Part shown: in pieces, positions 11,871 through 24,052 of the stretch | How the letters are laid out: each line of letters begins with the position of its first letter | Position numbering within the stretch: the first letter of the stretch is position 1 | NCBI GenBank assembly: GCA_028554645.1 | Contig: JAQOOI010000019.1 | Coordinates: forward strand, 806,001 to 870,000 | Length of the DNA stretch: 64,000 nt | From: Omphalotus guepiniiformis | Lineage: Eukaryota; Basidiomycota; Agaricomycetes; Agaricales; Omphalotaceae | Reading direction: 5' to 3' | The notes under the pieces: generated by a model | What the model was told of the DNA's origin: nothing | The model's database searches: none | The model's input: the letters and a program-made list of their open reading frames with translations, nothing else | Translations under genes and position numbers: made by a program

Positions 11871-13306
11871 TCAAACAGAGTTCCATCCTCTTTGTTTGAA
11901 ATCTTCTAGTGAGTCTTTCATCGTCTGTTCCTTTGTCCTGTATTTGATTCCAAGAATCTTCACAGACCTCGAGTTATCATGCTTCTAGGTATGGGATGGA
12001 ATCTTAGCATTTGGGAATTTGTTGGGCAACGAAGGGTAAATCGAGTGTGCAATGTTGACTGGAGGAAGGTCTGTTGTGAGTTCAAATCAGGATGCGCGAA
12101 TGAGGGGATCTTACTGAAGTCTTGGAAAGCCCAATGTCCTGAAAAAGAAGAAAGATTGAATGTTTTCGCTTAGGAAGGGGGGATGGTGCCAACACTACTC
12201 ACCTGCCAAGGTTATGAAGCGTCCAGTGGCATCTTCTTTTGATAGTGCGAAGGTATGGGCATCGGCGATATCCCGTACATCAGCCCAACTATTACCCTCC
12301 ACGAGGGTCTTTTCATCCATTCCGCCGTGATCTGGGTGAGTAACATTGCTTAAGAATAAGCTCATGGATTGATTTAGATCCGACACCTCTCGAACTTCGT
12401 GTAAGATCGGCTGTTGCGCTATTATTTAGTTCATATCAAACAGATCGGTTCAAACAAACGACGTACGCCGAAGGTCTAAGGGATTTCGATTGGGTGTTAG
12501 CCTACAGTAACTGAAAAGTTTGGAGAAAAATTTGACCCAACGTATGCAGGTAATATCGTCGCAAGGTCCCACTTTGCGGTGTCCTTGACGCTTTCGTATT
12601 ATTCAAAGGCGCCCTTCTCTGCTAAAACTTTAGATGCACAATACATATGTACTGGTGAGGCTTCGGTCCCTTTCGTTTTAACCTCTTCAACAGATACTTC
12701 ATTCCAATCGTCCTCGGTGAACACGTCCTTAGTGGGACTGAAGTTGACCGAAGCAACAGAAGATGTCACAACGACGCGTTGACGGAGTCACTGGCTCGCT
12801 GTGAGTTCATATCTACTTGTAATTATCAAGCAAAAATCGTTACCCGTATTTCTGAACGCTTTTCAGCACACCGATCGTACCGTTCACGGCGGGAAGGATG
12901 TAGTCTATAATTTGGAAGCAGTGAACGCCTTGTAAAGAAGTCAAACATAAAAACATACCGTCGGGATGGGTTTTCACGAAATCGAACGGAGAAGCAGTAT
13001 GGGCGACACCAACGATGCCTTTGACTGCGTCATCGAATGCCCCCTCCTAGAGTCATGAGAACGGTGAACCGAAGGCATAAACGCGTATCCTAGCGAAATT
13101 GGTCCTTGGTGATATCTTCGACTACGAGGAGCTCAAACTTATTTCCGTAAGATTTGAACTTTTCCTGCAAGTGTTTACCTTTGCTCAACGAGCGCACGGT
13201 TCCACTGACGGAGAAACCATGGTCGAGAAAGAGACTGAACGACCCAGGCTGCGATGTAACCATTCGCGTCAGTGACGAGGACCTTTCCGCTAGTGATAGC
13301 AGGCAT
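11871..13306 (-). pseudogene. Decayed NAD(P)-dependent ketone reductase (extended SDR / dihydroflavonol-reductase-like)
   Basis: Reading from 13306: MPAITSGKVLVTDANGYIAA, the family's N-terminal nucleotide-binding start, then DHGFSVSGTVRSLSKG, DDAVKGIVGVAHTASPF, VVVTSSVASVNFSP, the YCASK motif (YxxxK), and WADVRDIADAHTFAL near the C-terminus. Several lesions are visible. There is a one-base frameshift between VVQS and LDHGF (about 13233). The second glycine of the TGANG motif is Asp. No GT donor exists after ITKD, where the reading breaks. In-frame stops occur after KGAFE (about 12605) and after KIPSHT (about 11982). The family normally has about 340 aa. With at least four independent lesions it is almost certainly non-functional. 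Confidence 0.8.
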
Positions 13307-13410
13307 TTGTAAGATGTAGTTTGTGTAGTTTATGAGTTTAGGGCTAAGAAGTACTAGGAGAAAGCTAGCCTGATTTTATACGCGAATGGCATAGCTAAAA
13401 CCATGGAACA

Positions 13411-13670
13411 GTTTTGCGATGATGAGTCACACATGAGCCAGCGTTGATTCATTGTCTTGGTGTCGATTGATCGTCAAATGAGCTAAGAAATTGATGACAA
13501 GATAGTCCAGAGGGAAAGGGAGGGAACTTTGCGATGAGTCACACATGAGCCAGCGTTGAGTACGTTGAGTCATCGTCTTGGCCGGCGGCTGATAGCGTCA
13601 CCAAATGAGCCAAGAAATTATTCATTAATATGCAATGAAGACAGTCCAGGGGAGGGAAAGGGAGGGAAAC
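13411..13670. repeat. Two imperfect tandem copies of a ~115-140 bp unit
   Basis: The unit starting near 13412 (TTGCGATGATGAGTCACACA, then TGAGCCAGCGTTGA) recurs from about 13527. Both copies contain GTCTTGG, CAAATGAGC.AAGAAATT and end in AGTCCAGrGG-GGGAAAGGGAGGGAA. The second copy is longer by small insertions. It lies between the reductase pseudogene start and the 3' end of the beta-glucosidase. Confidence 0.8.
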
Positions 13671-13729
13671 TTCGTATGTAACTCAGTAAGGGAAACACCA
13701 CATTCAATTCAATTTCATGAGTTCCACTA

Positions 13730-16700
13730 CTAAAACGACCCCGTCAAGCGAATATCCTTGATCGATGCACCAACATACACCGTGAAAGTCCCTGAAGGCT
13801 TCACCCATGACTGACTAACAGTGTCCCACGTACTGTGTTCCAACAATTAGAAATCAACCTCCCAGCGACCACGGAAGAAATACACTCACCTCATCTCCTT
13901 TTGACTAACCGTCATACTGACAGTCTGGCTACCCCCTACCTTCAAAACAACCTCGTCGAATCCTCTGAGGACTTTCGGAGGTTCACCCGCTCCGCTAGGG
14001 AAACCGAGATACAGTTGGGGTATCTCCGTGCCATCAAAGGAGCCAGTGTTCTTCACCACGAAGTTGATAACTTTCGAGGTACCTGAAGATGTGATTGAAA
14101 GAGAAGAATATGTAAAATTGGTGTAAGAAAGTCCGAAGCCGAACTCGAAGGTTGGCGTGATGTTGTTCACGTCCATGTAGCGGTAGTCGAGGAGGAGTTG
14201 TTCAGTGTAAGTCAACTGTATAGGATAGGGTGGGTGTATTCAGATAGGTCAGTTATGGGACTGTATAGCGAAGTTACTTACAGTTGGGAAAGCGTCTAGG
14301 CCGTAAACGATTGAAGTCCCGAAAGAACTCTCATCCTTCACGCAAAACGCGAATATCAAAATCTAAATTCGCACAAAACACAGAAGAAGTGCTCTTACCT
14401 CCGCAATACTGAAAGGTAACCGTCCAGAAGGATTGACAGCGCCCCACAATACATCCACGAGCCCAGGTCCGGTTTGTTCTCCCGGTGCACCTGCGTAAAT
14501 GATTGCAGTGATATTCGGATGTGTGACCCAACCTATAGGTACAGGCCCCACGGAATGAATAACAACAATGGTATTATTGTTGACTGCAGCTGTGTCCTCG
14601 ATCTAAGGAAGAGCACGTAAGTCTATACCACATTGCATGAAGGCACACCAACTCCACGTACCAAACTTCCACCCTTCCACCATAAATCGAGATCGTTTCT
14701 GTCCCCCATGTTTCCATCTACGGTGTCATAGAAACCAAGCTCACCACTCATACTGAGGGGCACATGAGATCACAATGCCCGTTAGTTATGTTCGTCTACA
14801 TAGTCGAATAGCTAGCTCGTCAAACCACTCATAGCATTAGCAAATACAATCGCGACATCTTTACCCTTCGCCGCCGCAGGCCCCGCGCTAAGGTCATTCG
14901 ACAAGACCGAAGTAATCGTCGCACTATCTCCAACAAAATCCGTGATAGCGTCAATTGGAGGCACGATAAAGTCGAGCAAATTGGAACCGGACCCCCAGCT
15001 ATAACAGCACAACAAAACACCCCACGCCGTCAGCTCAGCTCAAATGAGGGAGTCAGTAGAATCGGAGGATAAACATACCCGATGCTCATCGTCCCATCAT
15101 TACACTCATTCAAACTATTACAGTTCAAATTCGGCAATTTGGCATCTTGTCCGATTACTGCAATAGTCTTGATTCTATCTTTTGAAAGTGGCAAGCCGCG
15201 GATAGTAGTGCCAGTAGGTGTACCTAAAAGTATGCAGGGGTTAACCGTGTTCGGCGATGAAAATGCCAAGAGGCGGCTGGACTCTGGTTTGACAAAGAAA
15301 CCCAAAAACAAACGGCTTTAGATGATTGTTCAACTCACCATCAGTCGTCGTTCGAGTGTTCTTCAACAGCACAGTACTAGCAGCAGCGATCTCCCTCACC
15401 AAGGCCGTATGGGCATCCGAGCGAACATTAACGTGTAAGTTTAAGTTACCGGACCCGTCAGGATTTTGGGCGTCAAAGTTGATTGCGGGATAATCCTTTT
15501 CAAGTTTAATTACCGACCTGTAAGCGGATCAAAAACTTTGCTCGGAAAACGTACTTGATCTTGACCTAGACGGAGCCAGGAAGCTAGGATACGTGTCACC
15601 ATCTCATTTAGTCTCTGCCAGATGATAAGACTGAGTGAATAGGCAAAAATGAAAACACAAAACACGACCTACGGAGACGGGTACATCGCCACTCTGAACA
15701 GAACTTTCCAATCCTCCAAAAACACCTCCACCTAACATTCATGGTGCATCAGCTGGGACTTGTCCATGTCAAGGAATAAAAAGCCTTTACCTATCAGAAT
15801 CCAATCACCCGGTTGCTCCATATCAAGACCAGCAAGTGCATTATCTGAAGCCGAATCGTGTGTCGCACCCCAATCGCTGACAGTGAACCCTGCGGTGAGC
15901 ATAGGGTGAGGAAAACTGCCTGTTATGGAAGAGCACTTATGCCGAAACCAAAAGTACATACCCTGGAAACCTTCTCCCCACAAGTACCCATTATCGCCAA
16001 TGAGAGCCTCATTGTGGCACGCAGAAGTCCCATTCACTCGATTATACGCACACATAACGGACGAAACATTGGCCTATAATGTGTCAACTGATGTGAACAT
16101 CTAGTTTGGATAGCAAGGTAGCTGTTCTCACATCAATGCTTCGCATGAATGGCCATAAATGCATCTCACGGAAGGTTCGATCGTCTACGTTTGAAGTTAA
16201 ACCATACCTAGTCCATCGTTACTTACCAGAAACTATACGGTCAGCGGATGGCGTACCTCCAATGTTCTTGATTATACGCAGCAAAGTGTTTGGCGCATGC
16301 CTGAACACCAACGCTCTGTACACCAACGATAGTTTCGTACGCTCCTTCACCGCTCAAATACGGATCAGGACCGAAGCTAAATGAATGTAAGCGTCATTCC
16401 GAACATCTAAGACTATAAAAATAGGTTTGACATACGACTCCCATGCTCTGCCTGCTTTAGGGTTCCTCATCTAAAGCGCCAATGTGGCGTTGTGAAATAT
16501 TAGTCACTCGGCGGTCGTCGAAGAATGATCCACATCTGAATCTTACGCACAAGATCCATGGCGGGGCCCAAATATACATGAACACCTGACTCAGTTACAG
16601 AATAGTGAGCACACGACAAAGAACTGTTTTCAACCTCCGATCTTGAATTGGGAGGCGAGTAGGAAACGGTGTTACATAGAACCCTTTGCTCACCTTTGCC

Positions 16701-17212
16701 TCTGAATTCCTCTCCGAGAGCTACACCCCTCGCTCTCATCAATCTCCTGCTGAACGTACTCGCCACGTTGATACCTGTAGGGAACCCAGTGACATTTTTC
16801 ACGAGTCGTAGACCTGCCGGGCCGTCGTTGAAGCAAAGAGGAGGGATAGTGATGTTGGTGCCTGAGACGAGAAATGAGCGTGATGGCGGTTGTATATTTC
16901 CTACACAGCGGCCTAGGGTGTGGGATGAATTAAGGATAAGTGTCGATAAAAGTATATTGTATGCTGGCTGCTCACTGTTAAATTGACCAACACCTCTAAC
17001 CATTCCAACTTTCTCGTCAAGCGTCAGCAAGGCTACTGTCTGGTTCGCAAGGTCGTATGCTTCAGTCCAAGATCCTGTTCGAAGGATAACTGTGTCAATT
17101 TCGAAAAGCAAACTTTGAGAAAGAACGAGGGCATACGCGTCACGAAACCATAAGTTGCCGGAAAGAGCACACAGAGCGCTAAGACTCTGAGCGCGAACGA
17201 GGACAATGACAT
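13730..17212 (-). CDS. Secreted beta-glucosidase, glycoside hydrolase family 3
   Basis: Hydrolyses terminal beta-glucosyl residues of cellulose-derived oligosaccharides outside the cell. The start at 17212 gives a secretory signal peptide ([20 protein letters not shown]). The GH3 N-terminal domain has [63 protein letters not shown] and the nucleophile motif [11 protein letters not shown]. The C-terminal domain has [15 protein letters not shown]-like [11 protein letters not shown] and [16 protein letters not shown], followed by a fibronectin-III-like domain ([17 protein letters not shown]). About 17 short introns fit and I found no disabling lesion. One donor (TGGGA|GTCGTA near 16440) is needed to give AWEDFGPDP. 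The stop is at 13730-13732. Confidence 0.88.
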
Positions 17213-17876
17213 CTTGCAGGTGTCGTCCTCGAGATATTAGATGTAAGGAAGGAATGTCAGTGAAAAGCTGTTTAAATGAGAGAATGAAAGTGGAAAACAG
17301 GGACGAGAAGTTTTAAATCCGACAAGATCAATGTTGATGACCGTCATAAAAGCCCAATATTCGGGTGCGCGTTCTCCAAGTATCACAAGGGTTAGAAATT
17401 CTAGCAACGTAATATTACTATGAGTATATGCATACCAAATCCGAATAGCTGGGCCCGGACGTCGGAGTATCCTTGGCCATGGCATAAGTATCTTCAAGCT
17501 CGACCAACTCAGTCGAGAATAGGATAGGACAAGAACAGGACATGAATCGAACACAAAAGATGTGATTGACAACAGGTGCTTGAATTGGAGCAATAGAGGA
17601 ACCAGCTCGCTATGTATGTAGTACTAGCAGGAACGCTTGGATCACTGAAATGATGTGATTTATGGCAGGGGCTGATGAAGATTCTGAGCAATGAGCATGT
17701 GGTGGCATGAGAGCGAACGCTGCTCAAAACGGTCACCGTCAAGGGGAAGCTGAGCTATTTGAGAATATATGCTCATGATGGAAGATGACCGCCGTGACAT
17801 TGGTTCCGAGATCAGAGTAGGACCAAAACTATCGACCTGCCCTAAAGATGGTCCGTGCGTTGCCTAGGCGGATTGG
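17213..17876. promoter_or_regulatory. Intergenic spacer between beta-glucosidase and U2 snRNA gene
   Basis: No ORF here resembles a protein. It should contain the beta-glucosidase promoter (reading left) and the upstream element of the U2 gene (reading right). Confidence 0.4.
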
Positions 17877-17884
17877 TATATATA
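17877..17884 (+). promoter_or_regulatory. TATA box of the U2 snRNA gene
   Basis: TATATATA, about 25-30 bases before the expected 5' end of the U2 transcript, in an otherwise GC-balanced stretch. Confidence 0.55.
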
Positions 17885-17907
17885 CCTCGCCCCAACATTT
17901 TGAAACC

Positions 17908-18053
17908 TTACCACTCTGGCCTTTTGGCTTAGATCAAGTGTAGTATCTGTTCTTAATAGTTTAACCACTATTACGAGGGCACCGCCCTCCGTATCTGGTT
18001 ATCTAATTTTTGCCGCTCCTGTCCTCTGTGCTCTGCTTGCAACACGGAGGCGC
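17908..18053 (+). ncRNA. U2: U2 spliceosomal snRNA
   Basis: U2 pairs with the intron branch point during splicing. The stretch GGCCTTTTGGCTTAGATC, directly followed by AAGTGTAGTATCTGTTCTT (17917-17955), is nearly identical to the universally conserved 5' part of U2 and contains the branch-pairing GTAGTA. Downstream are stem IIa (AATAGT / ACTATT), stem IIb (GAGGGC / GCCCTC), an Sm-like site TAATTTTTG at about 18003-18011, and a 3' stem-loop with arms CCTCTGTG and CACGGAGG ending at 18050. A TATA box lies about 27 bases upstream. The 5' and 3' ends are estimates from structure. Confidence 0.9.
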
Positions 18054-18390
18054 GATGACCTTGCTATTGCAGTACTGGCTTGTGTCGTCGGGGGATTCTC
18101 TTTTTTTCCTTAGCTTGTATTCAACGCCCAGTTGTCAGTTGACATTTGGCGGGATCAAGCTAAAGAAATCTTGAGAGTTTTGTAATAATTGTAGAATAAC
18201 AATGTTTTCTTTTACTGCGAAGTGCTATGTTTTACCGTTATCTGCATTTCCTCCATATCCTCTTGCAATCCCACTCCTTCCCTGCTCCAATGTACTAGGT
18301 GTATCTTCGCCCAACCTCATTTCCAGACCTTGATATGAGCGAGTCTGAAAGAATTGGCCTACGAAACTTGTTAAGCTTAGCACGAAGTAG

Positions 18391-20385
18391 TCAGAAAATA
18401 GCCGCACCAGCAGCGCTATTATCCATCAAAGACAGCGAGTTCTCTTGGTTCCTCAGCGCAACAGCCGAAGTTGCAGCATCGGGAGGTACATCTGTATTCG
18501 CATTTATCTTCGCCGCTCCGAAACGTTTCGCATGTCGATACTTCCCCGTGACAAGCGAGAAAACAGGCTGCTCGTCGTCATAGTCATCCCCTCCTTCACC
18601 ATTTACTCCAGAAGGTTCTTGACTCTCATCGTGTTCCGCGAGAAGCTGCTCAAAGTCCAGCACGTATCGCCCCGTCCAACTATGTTCCGCTCGTAATGCT
18701 ATTTCCAACTCGTAAGGAGTTATGATAGGTCGATAAAAGTCCTGAACAAACGATATCAGCACCAGCTCGTGATAAGGGAGAGAAAACTGACTTTAGCATC
18801 GATAAGGCTATTTTCCGGACACGCAACTAGCACGAAACACTCAATCTCCATGAAATTGGCCAACTTTGCTGGATTGAGCTTGCCGACGCTGATGGTATAG
18901 CTCTTCTTATGTGATGCAGCTAGTATAGTTCGGATGTGTTTGATTAGAGGTAAATATGATGCTGTGAGGTGTAGAGGCGTGTTAGCGAAATCTAGAAAAG
19001 TTATCGTGATAAATTCAGAGCTCACCAACACCGAGAGTCCCTACTAGAATCCCAAAAACATCTGCATCTTTTGCTTTTTGCACCACTGCGTACCGCCTCA
19101 TGAGAAGTTTGTTCGTCCGAGCGGACTCGTACCGACTTGTTTTGGATGTGGGAGAATACGTGAAGACCTGACGAGACAGCGTTGTGTGATAGCCAAGGGG
19201 ACACAAAGAATAGCTGGACGTACGTCACAAGTTGAATGGGTCATAAGAAGATTCGTCAAACCCAGACTTTCATCGCCGAGATAGAATACGGTGCAGTCTT
19301 GTATTGGTGGACCATGCGATGTTGGAGGATCTGAGCTTACATTGTCGTTATTTGACGAGGGAGCGGATGGCGGGGACGGTAGGAGTTTGGTAGGTACTTG
19401 ATCATACAGTACTTGAGACCCTAACGCCTGAAGAGCCGTTCGTAGCTTGGTGACAATTTGTTCTATTCACGACATGTTAGCCGCAGAATCTTTTCAGGTA
19501 AAGCGTAAAACTCACCTGCTTGATGTGTGAACACAACATCGTGACGAAACACGATTGTACCACGACGATGACTCTCTTCACCATCTCCATCTTTTGAATG
19601 CGAAGAAAAGACATCGACAAATTTGCCGACGCAATCCTCTACATCGATACTCCTCTTCCCGAAGACATATATAACCGGCAAACGATACGTCCTTGAGAAA
19701 AGAAAAGAAAAGATCATCAGAACACAAAACTAAAAGATTTCGTGAAATCACGCAACTGGCTCATACACGCATACCCATAATGCACCATTACATCCGCATC
19801 AACATGCTGAGCCGCAACCTCATCCACACAGCAACTTCATTTGACGCAACGGCGCAAGCAAAGAGGTATCGGAGGGAAGCAATTGTTGACAAATCACGAA
19901 ATTCGATCCAAAACAAATCGAGAGGTCAGAACGACAGACACTACGAGGAGGCTTAATGCCAGAAAACACAAAAGAAGCCTACCTACCATAAGATGTATCC
20001 GCAAGCACATAAAGTTCCCTCTCTCGTCCTATCCTCCTCTTCAACGAACGAAAAATCGGTACCGAATCATGTAAGAGCTCATCAGGAAATTGAAGAGCTA
20101 TCTTCACAACAAAAGAAAAGCAAAGAAGTACATGAGTTTAATGAATTTCTCAATTTCCCATCCGATGATTGAAAGAAAAGAAATCGTGGGTTTGAATTTG
20201 AAGGGAGGGCGTATTCTTTTAAAATCCCCATCTTCAATCTCTCTTACGGTTCGATCGATTTCGTAGAAGTTGTTGAATTCTGTTGGGGATGAGAGTGAGT
20301 CTGCGGTTGTGTCGAGTTGGATGTTGAGTTCGCGGGTTATTGCGTCCGATCCAGAGGTTGAGAAGGCGGTATTTTCGGTGGTCAT
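18391..20385 (-). CDS. DPH2: Diphthamide biosynthesis protein 2
   Basis: Subunit of the Dph1-Dph2 radical-SAM complex that transfers the 3-amino-3-carboxypropyl group to a histidine of eEF2. The start [12 protein letters not shown] is at 20385. Conserved blocks: [117 protein letters not shown] and [16 protein letters not shown]. The C-terminal 90 residues are acidic and diverged. Introns are GT-AG except after DFKR (about 20215), where the sequence runs AAAAGAATACG and no GT is present. Either a non-canonical donor is used, or the GTAAGA donor 36 bases upstream, which would delete conserved residues. Confidence 0.87.
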
Positions 20386-23300
20386 CGAGGGGAGACGGAG
20401 ACGGTCAAAATTCAGAATTGTAATTGTAACGCTATTGGCGGGACCGGGACCGTGCGCGTGACCTCCGACCAATGACGTTGTCTCACAGCGTCAGCTGGCC
20501 TCCTACTGCCATGCTCATTTTCTCGTGTCAGGAGACATGTCAAGGATCTGTATCCCCCGCCCGCAAGTTCTCCTGCTCCTTGGAAGAAGATCGATCAAAC
20601 TCTACGGCCGACATTCATACAAACACTGGCAAGGTCTACGTCTTGAACATTTGAATCGTCGAACTACACCCGAATTAGGTCCCAGAACGTGTTCTGTGCA
20701 ACTTACCAGGTCCAGAGACATAACTCTCGATCTACGATGTAATATTAACGTCCTACGTTCTGATGCGATATTTCCAGGCCCTCCTCTCCGAGTCTCAATC
20801 AATTCAGGATGTTGTTTCCCTGTTAGAAAATGATCAAGATTCCGTGCGGCCGTCGTTTGCTATTGCTTAAGTTCACCATTACAGTCGCCGCAGTAGTACT
20901 GAATAGTATACAGTACATTCTGTCGTTCAACAGTTCGGGTCGAGACTATGTATACGTCCAGCAAGAAATCAATTAGTCACTTTTGAATTGTGTGAGTCCA
21001 TGGTGAACACTCATTTCATACGTTTCTAGACGGATGCACGGCTGGTGCCGTAGTATATATGCACTAAGAGGATCCGGGTAAACGAGTGAGGCCACAACCA
21101 TTCAAGAAGAGACGTGCTTACTAGCTATGGGTAGTAGCTTGAATGTTGGGCGGCGTACCCCAATTCCCATGCATCGGAGACACGCAGAACAAATGCACAT
21201 AACCGCTAAGTAGTCAAAGCTCCATGGATCCTGATTCCAGATACACTTACATACATCCAAATAGAAGAAGGATGAAGATGTAATACTCAGAGGAGGTATT
21301 ACTATCCTTTTGTGTTTCTTCCTAGCGAGGTGTTTTATAATGTGTGAGTTTCAGTTCTGCACTGAAGGACTGCGTATGGAGATATCGCTGGAACTCACTG
21401 GATCTAGGAAAGTTGCACGTTCATCCGAAGGGCATTCGCTTTTGAGCCGTATGTACATGGTCCGTACATTGCTACATATAAATGAATAATGAGAATGACT
21501 GATACAAAGGGATTTTCGGAGCTCACAGACTCGGATTATCATACTTACGGATTTGCCCTTTTTCCTCACATCAAATACTCCGATTAATTCGGCGGGATCG
21601 ACAGAAGCATATTTTCGATCCAACGAGCTGCTTTTCAAAAGTCAAGCTTCAAGGTTAACTCCATATGATAATGATGGAAAGATTGGCTTTGTCAAAAATA
21701 GAGACCAGAGGCTGATCCAAATATCGTTGAAAAGCAGGGGGACGGAATTTCAAGTGTGTTCATTGAATTTCAAGTTCATCGAATGAGATATGCGGAACGA
21801 ATTCCAGGGCCAGGGAAGGGGAGACAGTCGGAGATACATCCTCAATTACCCAAACACTCTGGATAACAGCTATGAGATTACATATCCGCAGATTCCATTT
21901 TCCCCTCAGTTGTGGAGATGGGCAAACACATGACAGGCCAGCCTCGCAAGCACGGACGATAAGGCCAGAGTCAAAGCCGAGGCTTATGCTGTAGTGTAAT
22001 TTTATGAACTTATTTTGACAATAGAAGACCCCTGGACAACGAGGAGGAAGTGTTAAAAATGAAAGAAAGGCACACAGGGACTATGTATTGCTTACCAGGC
22101 GACGACATAGTTTTACGCTGTTTTCTACTCTGGTCAGTTATTAAAGCCATTTACTGACAAACAAAAATACCTTCAATTGAATGTTGAAATCATCGCATAT
22201 ATATCAGTCGTCATGACCATACTGGAGGAAAGAGATCGTCAAAGTTGTGAGGAAGTAGATTATGTAATGTCGCCGTCGGGCGCGGGGACAGCTTGGTGCC
22301 ACTGCCAGCGGATAGCTCGAAAGCCCTTGATGGTTCACTTCCTTCGACTTGAACGTTTGAACATATCGTAATCCCCCTTCGTCCACACGGAAATGTCCTT
22401 CATGCGACTTTCACTCGTACGGCCTTGCCGTATGACCCACTCTATGGCATACACTCGTCCCTGCCTGTAACCTAATAGCGGGGAAGTGAAGCAAAATTGG
22501 TGAGCAACACCGTCATCACAGAATATTCACAGAATCCTGTACAAACATGTTGGATTTCGAAGTGAGGCCATTCCTATCAATTGGCTATGTCAATCAACTG
22601 CGATATTGTGATTTACTACCATTTCAAAGTTCACTGGACTGAGTGTGTACTGGGAAACGAGACTCTATACGCGTGAGTCACTCAAACAATCATTTCCGAG
22701 TCAAGTTCGATTCTGACTCACTTCTAAATGGGCTGAAATCATTGTATTCGCAGCATCTGAGCCCGGGCCTGAGATCACTAGAAAACTGTCGGACCTCCAT
22801 ACTCTCTGATATCTTTGGAAGAATCTGTGTCCCGAGTCCCGACATGTTTCAAGATCGTCAGCGCATCCACACTAGACCGAGTTTCGCGTTGCACACCGTG
22901 TCCTCGGTCAAGGTCAAGACGCTCCATACTATCGAATCCCTCGGTCGGTCTTGTCTGAACCTGTATTTGTAACGAAGAGGTTTCATTCTAATCAAAGCTC
23001 TGTTGATATCTCAAGATCTAATGGTAAACATCCTGGTCATCTCAATGTTCGGGCTCTGCATTCCTTCATTTCTGACTCCCGAATAGCGAATCCGTCGCAT
23101 TCGGGCGCAGTCCTCCAAGTATGTATACAGTTTGTAGGGGTTCCATGCCCCCTCTATATTTGTTTTTCAAGGACGTACTGTAATGATCCCTTGGTTACGA
23201 CACCGGCCAAGTTCCAAGAGCGATTCGTTGTCATTCCCGTCAACAATGACGGTCGAAATGCTTCAATGCTTGTTCCTTCTTATCTTCGGGTGTTGAAAAA

Positions 23301-24052
23301 CTTAGGCATGCCAGTTAAAGTAGACGCTCAATCAGGGCAGAGAGTCTTGTCAGGACTGCTTCTCGGATCACGCCTGCTTTGGTCGAGGGCATTCGCGTGT
23401 CTAGATTGTGTGTCCTATTGGGGTACAGCATGTGTTTCTGTACCTGGATTCCGCCGCAAGGCGCGAGGGAATTTGGATCTGGAGAAACTCTGCTACGCTT
23501 CCCCCTTTTGAGCGCTCGGGGGAAATTCCTTTTGGTTTTACTTTACTGTTCGCAGGCCCTCCGATTCATTTACTCAGCACAGCTGAGTCGTGTATTTCGC
23601 GGGATTCGTACCCTGTCCAAGCTGCTCACCGCTACACAGGTTAACATCCATACCCTTAAGATCCGCGGTTGGAGGCATTTGGGCTCCTCGACACTTGACA
23701 CAGCTTGAACATCAGGTTTCAATTCACAAGTGGGTGCCTCAAATCAGTATTCTCTTCCAATGTAACTAACTAAGTGTTGCACAATTCAGTTCACAGGACG
23801 GATCATTGAGCGCTGTTTGCACTTACCTGATGATTTCCATACCGCTTCTAGCTGGGATTTGTGTATGTGTGTAATCATAACCATAGTACCCTGCTCCGTT
23901 GGGTATTTCACCGGCTGGAAGGAATGTAGAGTCCCCGTTTCTACAGGAGAAACAGCTTCTGGGCTCGGTTACGGTGTATCCGGTGAGAGTACTTATAACT
24001 CGAGAGGGGATTCATGGAAGAGACTAATTTTACATCTAACAGTTACCTAGCT
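20386..24052. other. Long spacer without a convincing gene
   Basis: About 3.7 kb. The longest open stretch (22951-23511, +, from a TTG) has no domain I recognise, no plausible start and no partner exons. I see no transposon termini, tRNA or snRNA. It should contain the DPH2 promoter at its left end and the promoter of the asparagine-synthetase-like gene at its right end. Confidence 0.5.

Noticed and set aside
22951..23511. 186-codon open stretch on the plus strand
   Set aside because: It begins at a TTG, has no ATG near the start, no recognisable domain, and cannot be joined to neighbouring frames with good splice sites. It is probably chance.
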